From positions 971,118 through 1,035,117 of the forward strand of contig VIEA01000001.1 of assembly GCA_008087055.1 (NCBI GenBank): a stretch of DNA of 64,000 nt. Direction: 5' to 3'. Of this stretch, positions 8,409 through 16,261 are shown in pieces. This DNA comes from Gammaproteobacteria bacterium LSUCC0096. Its GTDB lineage: Bacteria > Pseudomonadota > Gammaproteobacteria > Pseudomonadales > Litorivicinaceae. The notes under the pieces were generated by a model. That model saw nothing but the letters and a program-made list of their open reading frames with translations, searched no databases and had not been told where the DNA came from. The position numbers were made by a program, and so were the translations under genes. Position 1 is the first letter of the stretch. Every line of letters begins with the position of its first letter.

Positions 8409-9407
8409 TTATTGATTTTTCTTGGCAAACTCGATGAACTTATTACCGTCAGCGACTTCACCTTTCCACCAGTCATACACTGGTGCAACAGCCTTTTGGA
8501 ACTCAGCTAGCTCCGCATCTGTCGCTACGTGGTAGTTCACTTTATTCTTCTCGAACAACCCTTCAGCCTCTGCCATATATGCCTCAAGCATTTGAAGCTG
8601 TTCTTGGCCACGTTCATCAGCCGCTTCTTGCATGATCTTCTGAATATCTGCAGGAAGCTTGTTCCATGTATTCAAGTTGATCGCGAGAGCGGTCGAGAAA
8701 TATGACATGTTGACTACAGTCACATTATCAAGAACCTCGTAAAGCTTACGACCAATACCTGTGATCAGTGGACGCGAGGTCGCATCGATTGTACCCCGCT
8801 GCAACGCGACATACAGATCGCCTGAACTCATCGCAGTTGGAGATGCACCAACGAGCTCCATTGCACGGCTTGCTGCTGATCCACTCACCGCAATTTTCTT
8901 GCCTTCAAGATCAGATGGCTTGCGAATTTCGAAGCCTTTACCATACAACTGATAAGGACCACCGGCTGCTACGTTGAGTACCTTGACCCCTCGTGCTTCC
9001 ATCGCCTGGTTCACACCCAGATCCCAGAGACCTGCATCCAAACTCTTCTGCATCGCTCGGGGATTTGGCCATAAGAACGGCATACTTGCGATCCCCAGTT
9101 CTGGAATCGAACCTGTGTTGTAAGTATCCATTGGCGCTGACATATCGATATCACCGCGCTCTAGAGCCCCGAACTCTTCCTTACCGCCAAACAATTGCTT
9201 GGAATGGAACACCTCGATTTCAACGCGGCCATTGGTGCGCTCTTTGACCTTCTTCGCATAAGAAAAGATTGGGTCCATCAGATAGTTATATGAGGTTGGC
9301 CAGTAAGTTGAGAAAGTCAGCTTATATTCAGCTTCAGCTTGGGTCAGTCCAGATAAGGATGCTGCTAACAACCCAGCAAGAACGCCGGTCTTAAAACGCT
9401 TCACCAT
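8409..9407 (-). CDS. dctP: TRAP transporter substrate-binding protein (DctP family)
   Basis: 332 residues with a Sec signal (MVKRFKTGVLAGLLAASLSG, cut after TQAEA) and the typical DctP body (YWPTSYNYL, KVKERTNGRVEIEVF, NVTVVNMSYFSTALAINLNTW). It captures an organic acid in the periplasm. First gene of the operon dctP-dctQ-dctM-CoA-transferase-mvaB-osmC. The ligand cannot be read directly; the downstream enzymes suggest a carboxylic acid that needs CoA activation and retro-aldol cleavage. Confidence 0.92.
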   Translation of the reverse strand: MVKRFKTGVLAGLLAASLSGLTQAEAEYKLTFSTYWPTSYNYLMDPIFSYAKKVKERTNGRVEIEVFHSKQLFGGKEEFGALERGDIDMSAPMDTYNTGSIPELGIASMPFLWPNPRAMQKSLDAGLWDLGVNQAMEARGVKVLNVAAGGPYQLYGKGFEIRKPSDLEGKKIAVSGSAASRAMELVGASPTAMSSGDLYVALQRGTIDATSRPLITGIGRKLYEVLDNVTVVNMSYFSTALAINLNTWNKLPADIQKIMQEAADERGQEQLQMLEAYMAEAEGLFEKNKVNYHVATDAELAEFQKAVAPVYDWWKGEVADGNKFIEFAKKNQ

Positions 9408-9440
9408 GATAGTGCTCCAATATTATGTTTATAGTAATGG

Positions 9441-9454
9441 CTTGGTATACCAAG
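9441..9454. promoter_or_regulatory. Palindromic operator of the FCD regulator
   Basis: CTTGGTATACCAAG, a perfect 14-base palindrome, lies 34 bases upstream of dctP and 123 bases before the divergent regulator. A second, partial copy (core GGTATACC at 9540-9547) sits 30 bases before the regulator start. TGGTATACCA-like sites are typical of FadR/FCD-type GntR regulators, so this is a good candidate for control of both the transport operon and the regulator. Confidence 0.65.
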
Positions 9455-9576
9455 TTCGTTTGATGTTGCTCCTGTTGTTCTACATTTGCAATACCAAAAA
9501 TCGAATTTTTTCTTGTTTACTGCTTAAACCAAGCATTAAGGTATACCAAATAATTGATCGTTACCAAGGACCACAC

Positions 9577-10206
9577 ATGTCAGATTCGCTGAGTCTTAAA
9601 GCTCGACAACAAACCGAAGAGTTTATTTTGCAAGGGATCTTGAAAGCTGGCGATAAAATCACGGAACGTGATTTAGCGGAACGTCTTGGCATGTCGAGGG
9701 CTCCCGTCCGCGAAGCCATTCGGGAGCTCATCAGTGTTGGTCTCTTGGAGCAAATCAGCGCGCGCCAGATTGTGGTGCGTCAGTTATTGTTATCTGAGGT
9801 CAAAGAAATCTTTTCAATTCGTGAAATGCTTGAGGCCAAGGCCGCCGCCACTGCAGCAGAGCGCATTGCCGAGTCGGATTTACAGGAGCTCGATGAGTTG
9901 CACGCCGAGATGAAAAGAATCGCGAATAGCGATGATCTCGCCGATTACTTTGACCTGAATATCCAATTCCATAAACTTATTCACACAGTTGCTGATTCAC
10001 CTAGACTGATGAACCTGATCGATCAGGTTATGCGGGAGTCTCTTCTATTTCGTAGCCGGAGCTTGGCAAATCACGAAAATATTCAAAAATCGATCGAGGA
10101 ACATGAGCAACTCATCAAGGCTTTCAAAGAGCACGATCAGCAGCTAGCTTCGATCTTGATGGCTCGACACATACACGGAGGCTTTAAGCGACTTGAGCTC
10201 TTATAA
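9577..10206 (+). CDS. GntR family transcriptional regulator, FCD subfamily
   Basis: 209 residues: an N-terminal winged helix (FILQGILKAGDKITERDLAERLGMSRAPVREAIREL) and a C-terminal FCD all-helical ligand domain (IREMLEAKAAATAAERI, DLNIQFHKLIHTVADSPRL) with candidate metal-binding Asp/His residues. The start at MSDSL has AAGGA 6 bases upstream; an upstream in-frame extension would run through the operator region and is rejected. Divergent from the TRAP operon, it probably represses it until the substrate or its CoA ester appears. Confidence 0.92.
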   Translation: MSDSLSLKARQQTEEFILQGILKAGDKITERDLAERLGMSRAPVREAIRELISVGLLEQISARQIVVRQLLLSEVKEIFSIREMLEAKAAATAAERIAESDLQELDELHAEMKRIANSDDLADYFDLNIQFHKLIHTVADSPRLMNLIDQVMRESLLFRSRSLANHENIQKSIEEHEQLIKAFKEHDQQLASILMARHIHGGFKRLELL

Positions 10207-10207
10207 G

Positions 10208-10879
10208 TTAGTCGAACGTGATTCCAACTAATTCATTCTTATAATCGATCTCTATGAGCGATTGCTGGAAAAAAGATGTTCCGAGAATCGCGTCAATTTT
10301 AGCTGTTTCCATCAATTGACCCAGTTGATCTGTAGCTAAGCCAAAGGTTTCAGTTACTGATTGCTCGCCAACCACGATCGCACAAGCGACCGTCTCAACC
10401 TCAAACGAGCCAAGAATGGGATGAAAATCGTGTTGCTTGCCAAGGGCCTGCCCCAAACTAGCAACCTCACGACGTTTGAGATATGACAATCCGGATCCAG
10501 TATCCAAAACACAGCGCAGCTTGTCCTCACCGATCTGACAATGAATAACCGGTGAGCCCATCACAAACTCTGCAGACTCTCCCTGAATTGGCGACTCAAG
10601 CCTCACTATGGTGTCATTTGCAATGTCAAATCCAAGTGCAGCATCAGAAAATGCATCAACTCCGATTAAACCAACCGCATCAAAAGGAAGGCTCGCCCTG
10701 ACATCAGCCCAAGCATAATTTCCGAAGCTTGAATTCAGTTGCACAACCGAGCCTAGTACACGTACAGCAATATCCGGCCCCAGAGAAACCGGAGAACCTG
10801 TATCGATAATCAGGCGCCCCTCATTGAAATCGGCACACAGAATGCCTTCGCATACATTCACTTCAATTGACTGTGACAC
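10208..10879 (-). CDS. Compact two-lobed aspartic protease-like protein
   Basis: 223 residues with GTG start (GGGG 8 bases upstream) and no signal peptide. It carries two DTGS active-site motifs, IIDTGSPVSL (Asp26) and VLDTGSGLSYL (Asp126), each followed about 45-70 residues later by a hydrophobic-Gly motif (LIGVDAF 71-77 and ILGTSFF 198-204). This is the pattern of a duplicated, pepsin-like fold in one chain, but much shorter than the about 330 residues of pepsins. Single-lobe retropepsin-like proteins are common in bacteria; two lobes are rare. Probably cytoplasmic. It is convergent with the regulator gene with one base between the stops. Confidence 0.7.
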   Translation of the reverse strand: MSQSIEVNVCEGILCADFNEGRLIIDTGSPVSLGPDIAVRVLGSVVQLNSSFGNYAWADVRASLPFDAVGLIGVDAFSDAALGFDIANDTIVRLESPIQGESAEFVMGSPVIHCQIGEDKLRCVLDTGSGLSYLKRREVASLGQALGKQHDFHPILGSFEVETVACAIVVGEQSVTETFGLATDQLGQLMETAKIDAILGTSFFQQSLIEIDYKNELVGITFD

Positions 10880-10928
10880 AGGTCGCCCCTTTCGAATTCC
10901 CAGTCAAAGTGTACTGTGATTCAGCCGG

Positions 10929-11741
10929 TTAGTAATAGCTTCTGCGATCAGCGGAGACGTTGGCAGATGATTCGCTATCGGTGGTCTCAGAGGCAGCCTC
11001 AGTGGTTGCATCCGTTGTCGCCTCTGAGGTGTCTGCGACACTTTGGTCAGGTGATGCTGAAACTGTTGAATCAGGGGCTGTTACTTCATTCGAACTTACC
11101 GTTGCCGTCGAACCGCCCGAGTCAGAACCAGAATCACTGTCGGAACCACTGCCTGATGAAACCGTCGCCACGCTCCGACCCCAATTCACACGTTGGGCTT
11201 CTGGTTTTGCAGCTTCTTTTCCACGGGATCGAATTAAATGAAGAACTCGGGCCATTCCACCCGACTGATCATTCAGCAATGCGTCTTCGATTGCCTGCAC
11301 CTCCCTCCCACTCAATAACAAAGCTTCCATCCAAGCGAACTGACGCGAGGTCCGGATTTCCACAATGGAGGTCGGCACACCCGCTGAACGCATTGCTGGG
11401 AATGAGACCTCAGTGGAGTGACTGTCATCAAACGCGTCGCGAATCGTGAGACGGTTAAGTCCTAAACGAGGCCTCGCATGAATCACTGAATTTCGGCGTA
11501 TTGAACCTAAATTCTCTCCATTCAACGACACCTCATAAACGCTCAACAGGCCTTGGATATTTCGCAAAGGACTTGATTGATCTGCTGGACTATCGATAAA
11601 TGCGAGCACGACAGTGCCGTTATTTTGTTTCAATGCATCCAGTACCGCGCTGGGCGATCCGAGCGATTGTGCGCAAACAGTCTGCACACCAACTGATAAT
11701 AGAAAACCAATCAAGGCAACCAATCGTTTACCGAGAAACAC
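10929..11741 (-). CDS. Secreted protein with Ser/Asp/Thr-rich tail, unknown function
   Basis: 270 residues with a GTG start (AAGGG about 8 bases upstream) and a Sec signal (FLGKRLVALIGFLLSVGVQTVCAQS). The body (residues about 26-185) has no family I recognise. Residues about 195-265 are low complexity, rich in Ser, Asp, Thr, Ala and Glu (SSGSGSDSDSGSDSGG), so acidic and disordered. Possibly a periplasmic or surface protein. It lies upstream of the protease-like gene on the same strand, about 50 bases apart; shared function is only a guess. Confidence 0.6.
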   Translation of the reverse strand: MFLGKRLVALIGFLLSVGVQTVCAQSLGSPSAVLDALKQNNGTVVLAFIDSPADQSSPLRNIQGLLSVYEVSLNGENLGSIRRNSVIHARPRLGLNRLTIRDAFDDSHSTEVSFPAMRSAGVPTSIVEIRTSRQFAWMEALLLSGREVQAIEDALLNDQSGGMARVLHLIRSRGKEAAKPEAQRVNWGRSVATVSSGSGSDSDSGSDSGGSTATVSSNEVTAPDSTVSASPDQSVADTSEATTDATTEAASETTDSESSANVSADRRSYY

Positions 11742-11828
11742 GAATTTAACCCTTCCAAACCAATCAATTCTTTGTATCGGCAGAAACCTTCGTATACTGA
11801 AGTCCGTCTTATTGTTTTCTGGAATTTC

Positions 11829-12470
11829 ATGTTCGGCATTACCGATCTCGTTACCTTTATGGTTGGTACGATCATTATCGTTCTACTACCTGGTCCCAAC
11901 TCGATGTACGTCATGACCGTGGCTGCGCGCGATGGTTTGCGACATGGCTTTGCTGGTGCTCTCGGTATTTTCACCGGAGATAGCATCTTGATGATTCTTT
12001 CTGTTGCCGGAGTCGCTTCACTTATTCAAACCACTCCTGTTTTGTTTTTTATCCTCAAGTACCTGGGCGGCGGTTATTTGGCATGGCTTGGATTTGGACT
12101 GTTGCGCAATGCATATCAGCGGACTAACACTGAGGCGGTAGACACAACGACAGAGCGGTTGACGCATCGACATTCGCGTCCCTTTCGAACAGCGCTCACC
12201 ATTAGCCTTCTCAATCCCAAAGCGATTTTGTTTTTCATCTCATTCTTTATTCAGTTTGTGGATCCAGAATACGATGAGCCGTTGCTTTCATTTTTTATTT
12301 TGGGAATTTTGGTACAAATCGTCAGTCAGATTTATTTGGCTTCGATTATCGGCTTGGCGGTATTTACGAAAAATAGCTTTACGACAGGCCATTGGGTTGG
12401 GCGTATTGCCAAAGCGCTCGCTGGAAGCGCTTTTGTAGGCTATGGGCTGAAAATGGCCCTATCGACTTAA
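11829..12470 (+). CDS. leuE: Leucine/amino-acid exporter, LysE/RhtB family (LeuE-like)
   Basis: 213 residues, six hydrophobic segments, and the family N-terminal motif IVLLPGPNSMYVMTVAARDG followed by LLNPKAILFFISFFIQFVDP. These regions resemble E. coli LeuE closely. It exports leucine and some analogues. The start at MFGITDLV is chosen because earlier in-frame codons code for a non-conserved tail. The stop overlaps that of the convergent flavin reductase gene. Confidence 0.85.
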   Translation: MFGITDLVTFMVGTIIIVLLPGPNSMYVMTVAARDGLRHGFAGALGIFTGDSILMILSVAGVASLIQTTPVLFFILKYLGGGYLAWLGFGLLRNAYQRTNTEAVDTTTERLTHRHSRPFRTALTISLLNPKAILFFISFFIQFVDPEYDEPLLSFFILGILVQIVSQIYLASIIGLAVFTKNSFTTGHWVGRIAKALAGSAFVGYGLKMALST

Positions 12471-13066
12471 GGCCGATCAAGTTCAAATAGAGAACCTGCC
12501 GCCATGTAATCCATATATCCACACCGACTCGGAATCTTGGCTTTTGCTGTATCGAATCGTCCATCGGATGTAATGAAATCAGGATCAATGTATAGACCGA
12601 CCACTTGGCCAATGGTTAGCCACGTTTGGCTCAACTTACCCTCAATATCTGCTAGCTGCTTTATTTCAACGACACGACACTCGAGGGCAGCTGGGGTGCG
12701 AGCAACTCTTGGCGGCGACACGAACTGAGAGTCACTCATCGCTAATCCACATAAATCGAATTCACTCTCCTCCGCCGGAATTGCACTTGAGCTTCGATTC
12801 ATACTGGTAAGCAACTCGTCAGTCACCACGTTAAATACAAACTCTCCAGAGCTCTCACAGTTCGAAACTGTATCTTTCCAGCCTGCACTACTGAAGCCGA
12901 TCAGGTGCGGATCACTACTTAGGGCGTTAAAAAAACTATAGGGCGCAAGATTAGGGATCCCATCAGATGAAATGGTTGAGATCCATCCAATTGGACGTGG
13001 AGAAATAATCGCCTTGAAGGGATCAAATGGTAGTTGGTCCCGAATGGAACTCATTGCAACGTGCAT
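12467..13066 (-). CDS. Flavin reductase-like (FMN-binding split barrel) protein
   Basis: 199 residues with ISPRPIGWISTISSDGIPNLAPYSFFNALSSDPHLIGFSS, typical of the flavin reductase / NTA monooxygenase component B family; FVFNVV and GRF-like regions follow. It binds FMN and may supply reduced flavin to an oxygenase, or act in reductive chemistry; no oxygenase is nearby. Met1 (13066) and Met5 (13054) are both possible starts, neither with a clear ribosome site. Confidence 0.83.
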   Translation of the reverse strand: MHVAMSSIRDQLPFDPFKAIISPRPIGWISTISSDGIPNLAPYSFFNALSSDPHLIGFSSAGWKDTVSNCESSGEFVFNVVTDELLTSMNRSSSAIPAEESEFDLCGLAMSDSQFVSPPRVARTPAALECRVVEIKQLADIEGKLSQTWLTIGQVVGLYIDPDFITSDGRFDTAKAKIPSRCGYMDYMAAGSLFELDRP

Positions 13067-13120
13067 TTCAGGGCACTCATCTCAAAACCAAGAGTGTAAT
13101 CCCGAAATGACGTTTCTCAA

Positions 13121-13333
13121 TCAGTTAATGAGCGCTTTGGATCCAAGAGCAACTTCTTTAATCAGTTGGATCTTGTCTAATTCAGCTTGTGATTTGGCAC
13201 CTTTGGTGCGTTCGATCAAACCATCGATCTCAGCCGCCATACCCTCGTTGATTAGCGCACGACATTGAGCAAACAAGCTGATGTTGACACAATGCGTGTC
13301 GCGTTCGAATTCGATTTTTGTTAATGCTGACAT
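13121..13333 (-). CDS. 70-residue hypothetical protein
   Basis: Starts MSALTKIEFERDTHCVNISLF with GGAG about 11 bases upstream. It is mostly helical, with two Cys (THCVNI, AQCRAL) and a charged middle (IDGLIERTKGAKSQAELDKIQLIKEVA). No family recognised. It sits alone, divergent from the ArsC-like gene. An N-terminal extension to 13465 lacks coding character and would overlap the arsC start. Confidence 0.5.
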   Translation of the reverse strand: MSALTKIEFERDTHCVNISLFAQCRALINEGMAAEIDGLIERTKGAKSQAELDKIQLIKEVALGSKALIN

Positions 13334-13422
13334 TTTTAGAGTCTCCGTCAAAAAATTAACACAGAGAGATCTATGCAAATACAATACCAACTTTGCAAAA
13401 AGCGCAAAATATTGAGGATTCC

Positions 13423-13815
13423 ATGAGAGCAACGATTTACCACAATCCCCGATGCAGCAAGTCACGCGACGCGCTTAAATTGCTCAAGGATGCAGGATTC
13501 CAGCCTGAAATTATTCTGTACATCGATGCTGGATGGAGAGCAGAAACCCTCATAGCACTCAAGACAGACTCTGGCTTATCTTGGGGAGACATGCTGCGAG
13601 CCGATGCTGCAAAAGAGTTGGAAGCTTCTTTGGACAGTGATGATGAGCAAACCATCATCGACTACATTGTCGCAAATCCAGCGGCTCTCGAGAGGCCATT
13701 CGTCACCACCCCCAAAGGCACTCGCCTTTGCCGACCGATCACTCAACTCCTCGAAATCGTCGATCAACAACCGGCATCACCATGGTTCACTGAAAAAGGC
13801 GAGCAAATCCTTTAG
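13423..13815 (+). CDS. ArsC family reductase (arsenate reductase-like)
   Basis: 130 residues with the thioredoxin-fold ArsC motif YHNPRCSKSRDAL (Cys11) and RPFVTTPKGTRLCRP near the C-terminus. E. coli-type ArsC uses this Cys with glutathione and glutaredoxin to reduce arsenate; some relatives are not arsenate-specific. No arsB, arsR or acr3 is nearby, so a true arsenic role is uncertain. The ATG at 13423 follows TTGAGGA. Its stop overlaps the stop of a convergent 31-residue microprotein. Confidence 0.83.
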   Translation: MRATIYHNPRCSKSRDALKLLKDAGFQPEIILYIDAGWRAETLIALKTDSGLSWGDMLRADAAKELEASLDSDDEQTIIDYIVANPAALERPFVTTPKGTRLCRPITQLLEIVDQQPASPWFTEKGEQIL

Positions 13816-13907
13816 CCCTGACCCAAGATAGCAATCACAACAATGGTTCCCACAATGATAAGCCAGTTGATCCACCAGGCTTTCTCGGGTTTGTCGTTCT
13901 CATTCAT
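13812..13907 (-). CDS. 31-residue single-span microprotein
   Basis: MNENDKPEKAWWINWLIIVG followed by more hydrophobic residues and a short GQG end. A charged start, a WWINW interface belt and one membrane span are typical of small bacterial membrane proteins. AGGA lies 4-7 bases before the ATG. It is convergent with the ArsC gene and its stop overlaps it. Function unknown. Confidence 0.5.
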   Translation of the reverse strand: MNENDKPEKAWWINWLIIVGTIVVIAILGQG

Positions 13908-13950
13908 ATCCTGCCCCCCATCCAACTGATAGTACCGAGGGTACACAATT

Positions 13951-13982
13951 AAAAAAGGCCGAGCATCTGCTCAGCCTTTTTT
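13951..13982. terminator. Bidirectional rho-independent terminator
   Basis: AAAAAAGGCCGAGCATCTGCTCAGCCTTTTTT: a GC-rich stem of about 9 pairs flanked by A and T runs. It would end arsC transcription on the + strand and transcripts arriving from the cNMP-domain gene on the minus strand. The clearest terminator in the window. Confidence 0.9.
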
Positions 13983-13998
13983 GACCTCTTGGATATGT

Positions 13999-14015
13999 TT
14001 CGGGTTGAACCCGAA
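13999..14015. repeat. Perfect 17-base palindrome in a 230-base gene-free stretch
   Basis: TTCGGGTT-G-AACCCGAA lies between the terminator and the cNMP-domain gene (13983-14211). No convincing gene is seen in this stretch. It could be a protein-binding site or a hairpin at the 3' end of the downstream transcript; there is no T-tract. Confidence 0.4.
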
Positions 14016-14211
14016 CGCAATCACTCAATGGACTCTGTCATTCTTCGTCTACCTGTCAACACAGATGCCCTCATCGGGACTCTTACGAAGCGCCCTCTTG
14101 GTCATTGCAACTTTCTCAATCGAGAAGCACCAGAGATCGCATTCAGTATCCTCTGATTTTCATGATGATCAAGATGTGAATGGTCGACTAGAGATGCTGC
14201 AAATGCGCACA

Positions 14212-14997
14212 TCACCACGAGATGCTATCGCCCTCTAAAAACAATTTGCTGTGGTTTTCGAACATCAAATGTTTCGACAGCTGCAATAGGCTTAGTTGAA
14301 CCAGTGGGTGTTCCCCTTCGATTTGGTCTTTAAAAAACTTCGCATCTAACGTTCTCAATACACAGTCTGTGTTCGCCACAGCCTTCAGAGATCTTTGTGT
14401 ATTGGTGATTAAACTTGCTTCACCAAAGCACTCAGTCGGCTTTAATACACCAACCTCATTTCCGTTATCGGAAAATAACCCGACCTGACCCTGCTCGATA
14501 AAATAGAAGTGGGTCGCGAACGCCGATTGTTCGTAAATGGTTTCACCAGAATGGACCTCGACTTCTCCGACGCGATCGCCATATGCAGCAAGCAATTGGT
14601 CTTCAAAAACCGCATTTGGACGTGGACGTTTTCGGTCAAAAATCCGTGATAAGTTGTAGCGAATCATTTCACGCGCAAGGAGTCCGGCCTTAGCGACTCG
14701 CTCCCGAATGAAATCAGCATCGATCTGCAAAATCTCAACATCACGGGTCGAGGTGAATGTAAAAAATGATTGCTTTCGGGTCAGGACTTCACCGAAACCG
14801 ATCGGATCACCCTCTCGAACCATATGCGATGACTCAAGCCCCGAAGAGATAACAATTGTATCAATGATGTAGCCTGAACCTTTCGCGATCACAAACCCAT
14901 ATTCACGTGCTTCTTTGAAGCGAAGTGACTGGATATCGAATTCTGAAACTGTGGCGTATGGCTGAATCGCCTGCAATAACTCGTCTCTCGAGAGCAT
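14212..14997 (-). CDS. Tandem cyclic-nucleotide-binding-domain protein without output domain
   Basis: 261 residues. The second half has a clear cNMP-binding fold (HSGETIYEQSAFATHFYFIEQGQVGLFSDNG, then FGEASLITNTQRSLKAVANTDCVL). The first half (IAKGSGYIIDTIVISSGLES, VREGDPIGFGEVLTRKQSFFTFTSTRDVEIL) looks like a second, more divergent copy. No DNA-binding helix-turn-helix or enzyme domain is present. The start MLSRDELLQ (14997, GGTGA upstream) is preferred to an extension into the next gene. It probably acts by protein contact; the ligand and partner are unknown. Confidence 0.68.
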   Translation of the reverse strand: MLSRDELLQAIQPYATVSEFDIQSLRFKEAREYGFVIAKGSGYIIDTIVISSGLESSHMVREGDPIGFGEVLTRKQSFFTFTSTRDVEILQIDADFIRERVAKAGLLAREMIRYNLSRIFDRKRPRPNAVFEDQLLAAYGDRVGEVEVHSGETIYEQSAFATHFYFIEQGQVGLFSDNGNEVGVLKPTECFGEASLITNTQRSLKAVANTDCVLRTLDAKFFKDQIEGEHPLVQLSLLQLSKHLMFENHSKLFLEGDSISW

Positions 14998-15053
14998 GAA
15001 TTCACCATAAAAAAATCGGCCCGGAGAATACCATAGCCAACGAGACAAATGAT

Positions 15054-15791
15054 CTAGCGTGTCGCAAAGACTCCTTTGACTAAACGAGCATGCTCCCGCA
15101 ACCATTGTTTCGAGTCTCTAAAACGCGGTAGTTGCGACTCAACACATTGCCAAAATTCGGGTGAATGGTTGAAATGATGTAAGTGCGCAAGCTCATGAAC
15201 CACCAGGTAATCAATCACGTTGTCAGGCGCTTGGATGACTCGCCAATCAAAAGCGATCTCGTGACGAGCGTTACATCGCCCCCACATCGAACGGTACGCT
15301 TTCAATTGCACTTTCGCGGGCTGAACATTCATACGCTCTGAAAAGTGTGCTGTCCGACTAAGCAAATGGCTTTCGGCTTGCCTGTAGTACCAATCCCTCA
15401 AAAGACGCTCAGCATCTGCTAGATCCGAATAAACAGTTAGAAAGTTCCCTTCTAGGAGGACCCGTGCATCACCTGTCTCAAGCTTTAATGTGAACTGTTG
15501 GCCTCGAAAACGCCACAGTGAACCGTCCTTAAGCAATGGGGGAGACTCCACTTGCCTCGATGCAATTTGACTCAGCTTTGATTCAATCCACGATGATTTT
15601 GAGTCAATGAACGCCCCGATCTGAGAATCAGTCATTGCGATTGGGCACAACACTCGGACAGCGCCTCCAACAGATACCCGCAACTCAATTGATCGCCTTT
15701 TAGATGAGCGTCGAACAGATACGGGAAATGCGAGATTGAGAGTTGATTCAATCACCTTGGGTTGTGGTTTGTTTGGCTTTCGAAACCACAT
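15054..15791 (-). CDS. YgjP-like M48-family metallopeptidase
   Basis: 245 residues with the zinc motif HELAHLHHFNHSPEFW (HExxH plus downstream His) and the family pattern WGRCNARHEIAFDWRVIQAP. These DUF45/YgjP proteins are putative cytoplasmic zinc peptidases, sometimes linked to restriction or DNA-protein crosslink repair; no such partner is visible here. It follows the YaiI gene by 2 bases and precedes the cNMP-domain gene. Confidence 0.85.
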   Translation of the reverse strand: MWFRKPNKPQPKVIESTLNLAFPVSVRRSSKRRSIELRVSVGGAVRVLCPIAMTDSQIGAFIDSKSSWIESKLSQIASRQVESPPLLKDGSLWRFRGQQFTLKLETGDARVLLEGNFLTVYSDLADAERLLRDWYYRQAESHLLSRTAHFSERMNVQPAKVQLKAYRSMWGRCNARHEIAFDWRVIQAPDNVIDYLVVHELAHLHHFNHSPEFWQCVESQLPRFRDSKQWLREHARLVKGVFATR

Positions 15792-15793
15792 GG

Positions 15794-16249
15794 CTAGCGC
15801 TTGAGTCTCGCCAAAAATTGATCAAAGACACGTGCGAATTGCTGTGTATCTTTTGCTGAAAATGGTGCAGGACCACCTGAAATCATTCCCGCCTCACGCA
15901 TTTCTTCGCGTTCATTACGACGACGTAAATAGGCTTTCACCGACTCTTTATCGTACCAAGTGCCACGTGGATTGACGGCCAAGCCGCCAGCTTCCACAAC
16001 CTCAGAGGCTAGAGGTACATCTTGTGTTACAACCAGATCACCTGGATTCATGCGCTCTAAGATAACGTTGTCCGCCACATCAAATCCTTTCGAGACTTGC
16101 ACGACCGACACATGCGGATGTGGTGGATTTTGTAAGAACCCATTCGCAACGAGGAATACCGGGATGTGAAGACGATCGGATGCACGAAATACCAACGCCT
16201 TAATCGGTTTCGGACAGGCGTCTGCATCAACCCAAATCGTAAAGCTCAT
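15794..16249 (-). CDS. yaiI: UPF0178/DUF188 protein (YaiI family)
   Basis: 151 residues. IWVDADACPKPIK, VSKGFDVADNVILERMNPGDLVVTQDVPLA and NPRGTWYD are diagnostic for the YaiI/YqxD family, which has a PIN-like fold and unknown function. Stable and widespread. It forms a tight cluster with the downstream YgjP gene and follows the PLP-enzyme gene by 12 bases. Confidence 0.92.
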   Translation of the reverse strand: MSFTIWVDADACPKPIKALVFRASDRLHIPVFLVANGFLQNPPHPHVSVVQVSKGFDVADNVILERMNPGDLVVTQDVPLASEVVEAGGLAVNPRGTWYDKESVKAYLRRRNEREEMREAGMISGGPAPFSAKDTQQFARVFDQFLARLKR

Positions 16250-16261
16250 CAGCCCTCCAGA

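Noticed and set aside
9406-9576. N-terminal extension of the GntR regulator
   Set aside because: Runs through the palindromic operator and lacks conservation; AAGGA before 9577 marks the start.
13981-14238. 85-residue + strand ORF
   Set aside because: Starts in the terminator stem, has no ribosome site and odd composition, and ends inside the opposite cNMP-domain gene.
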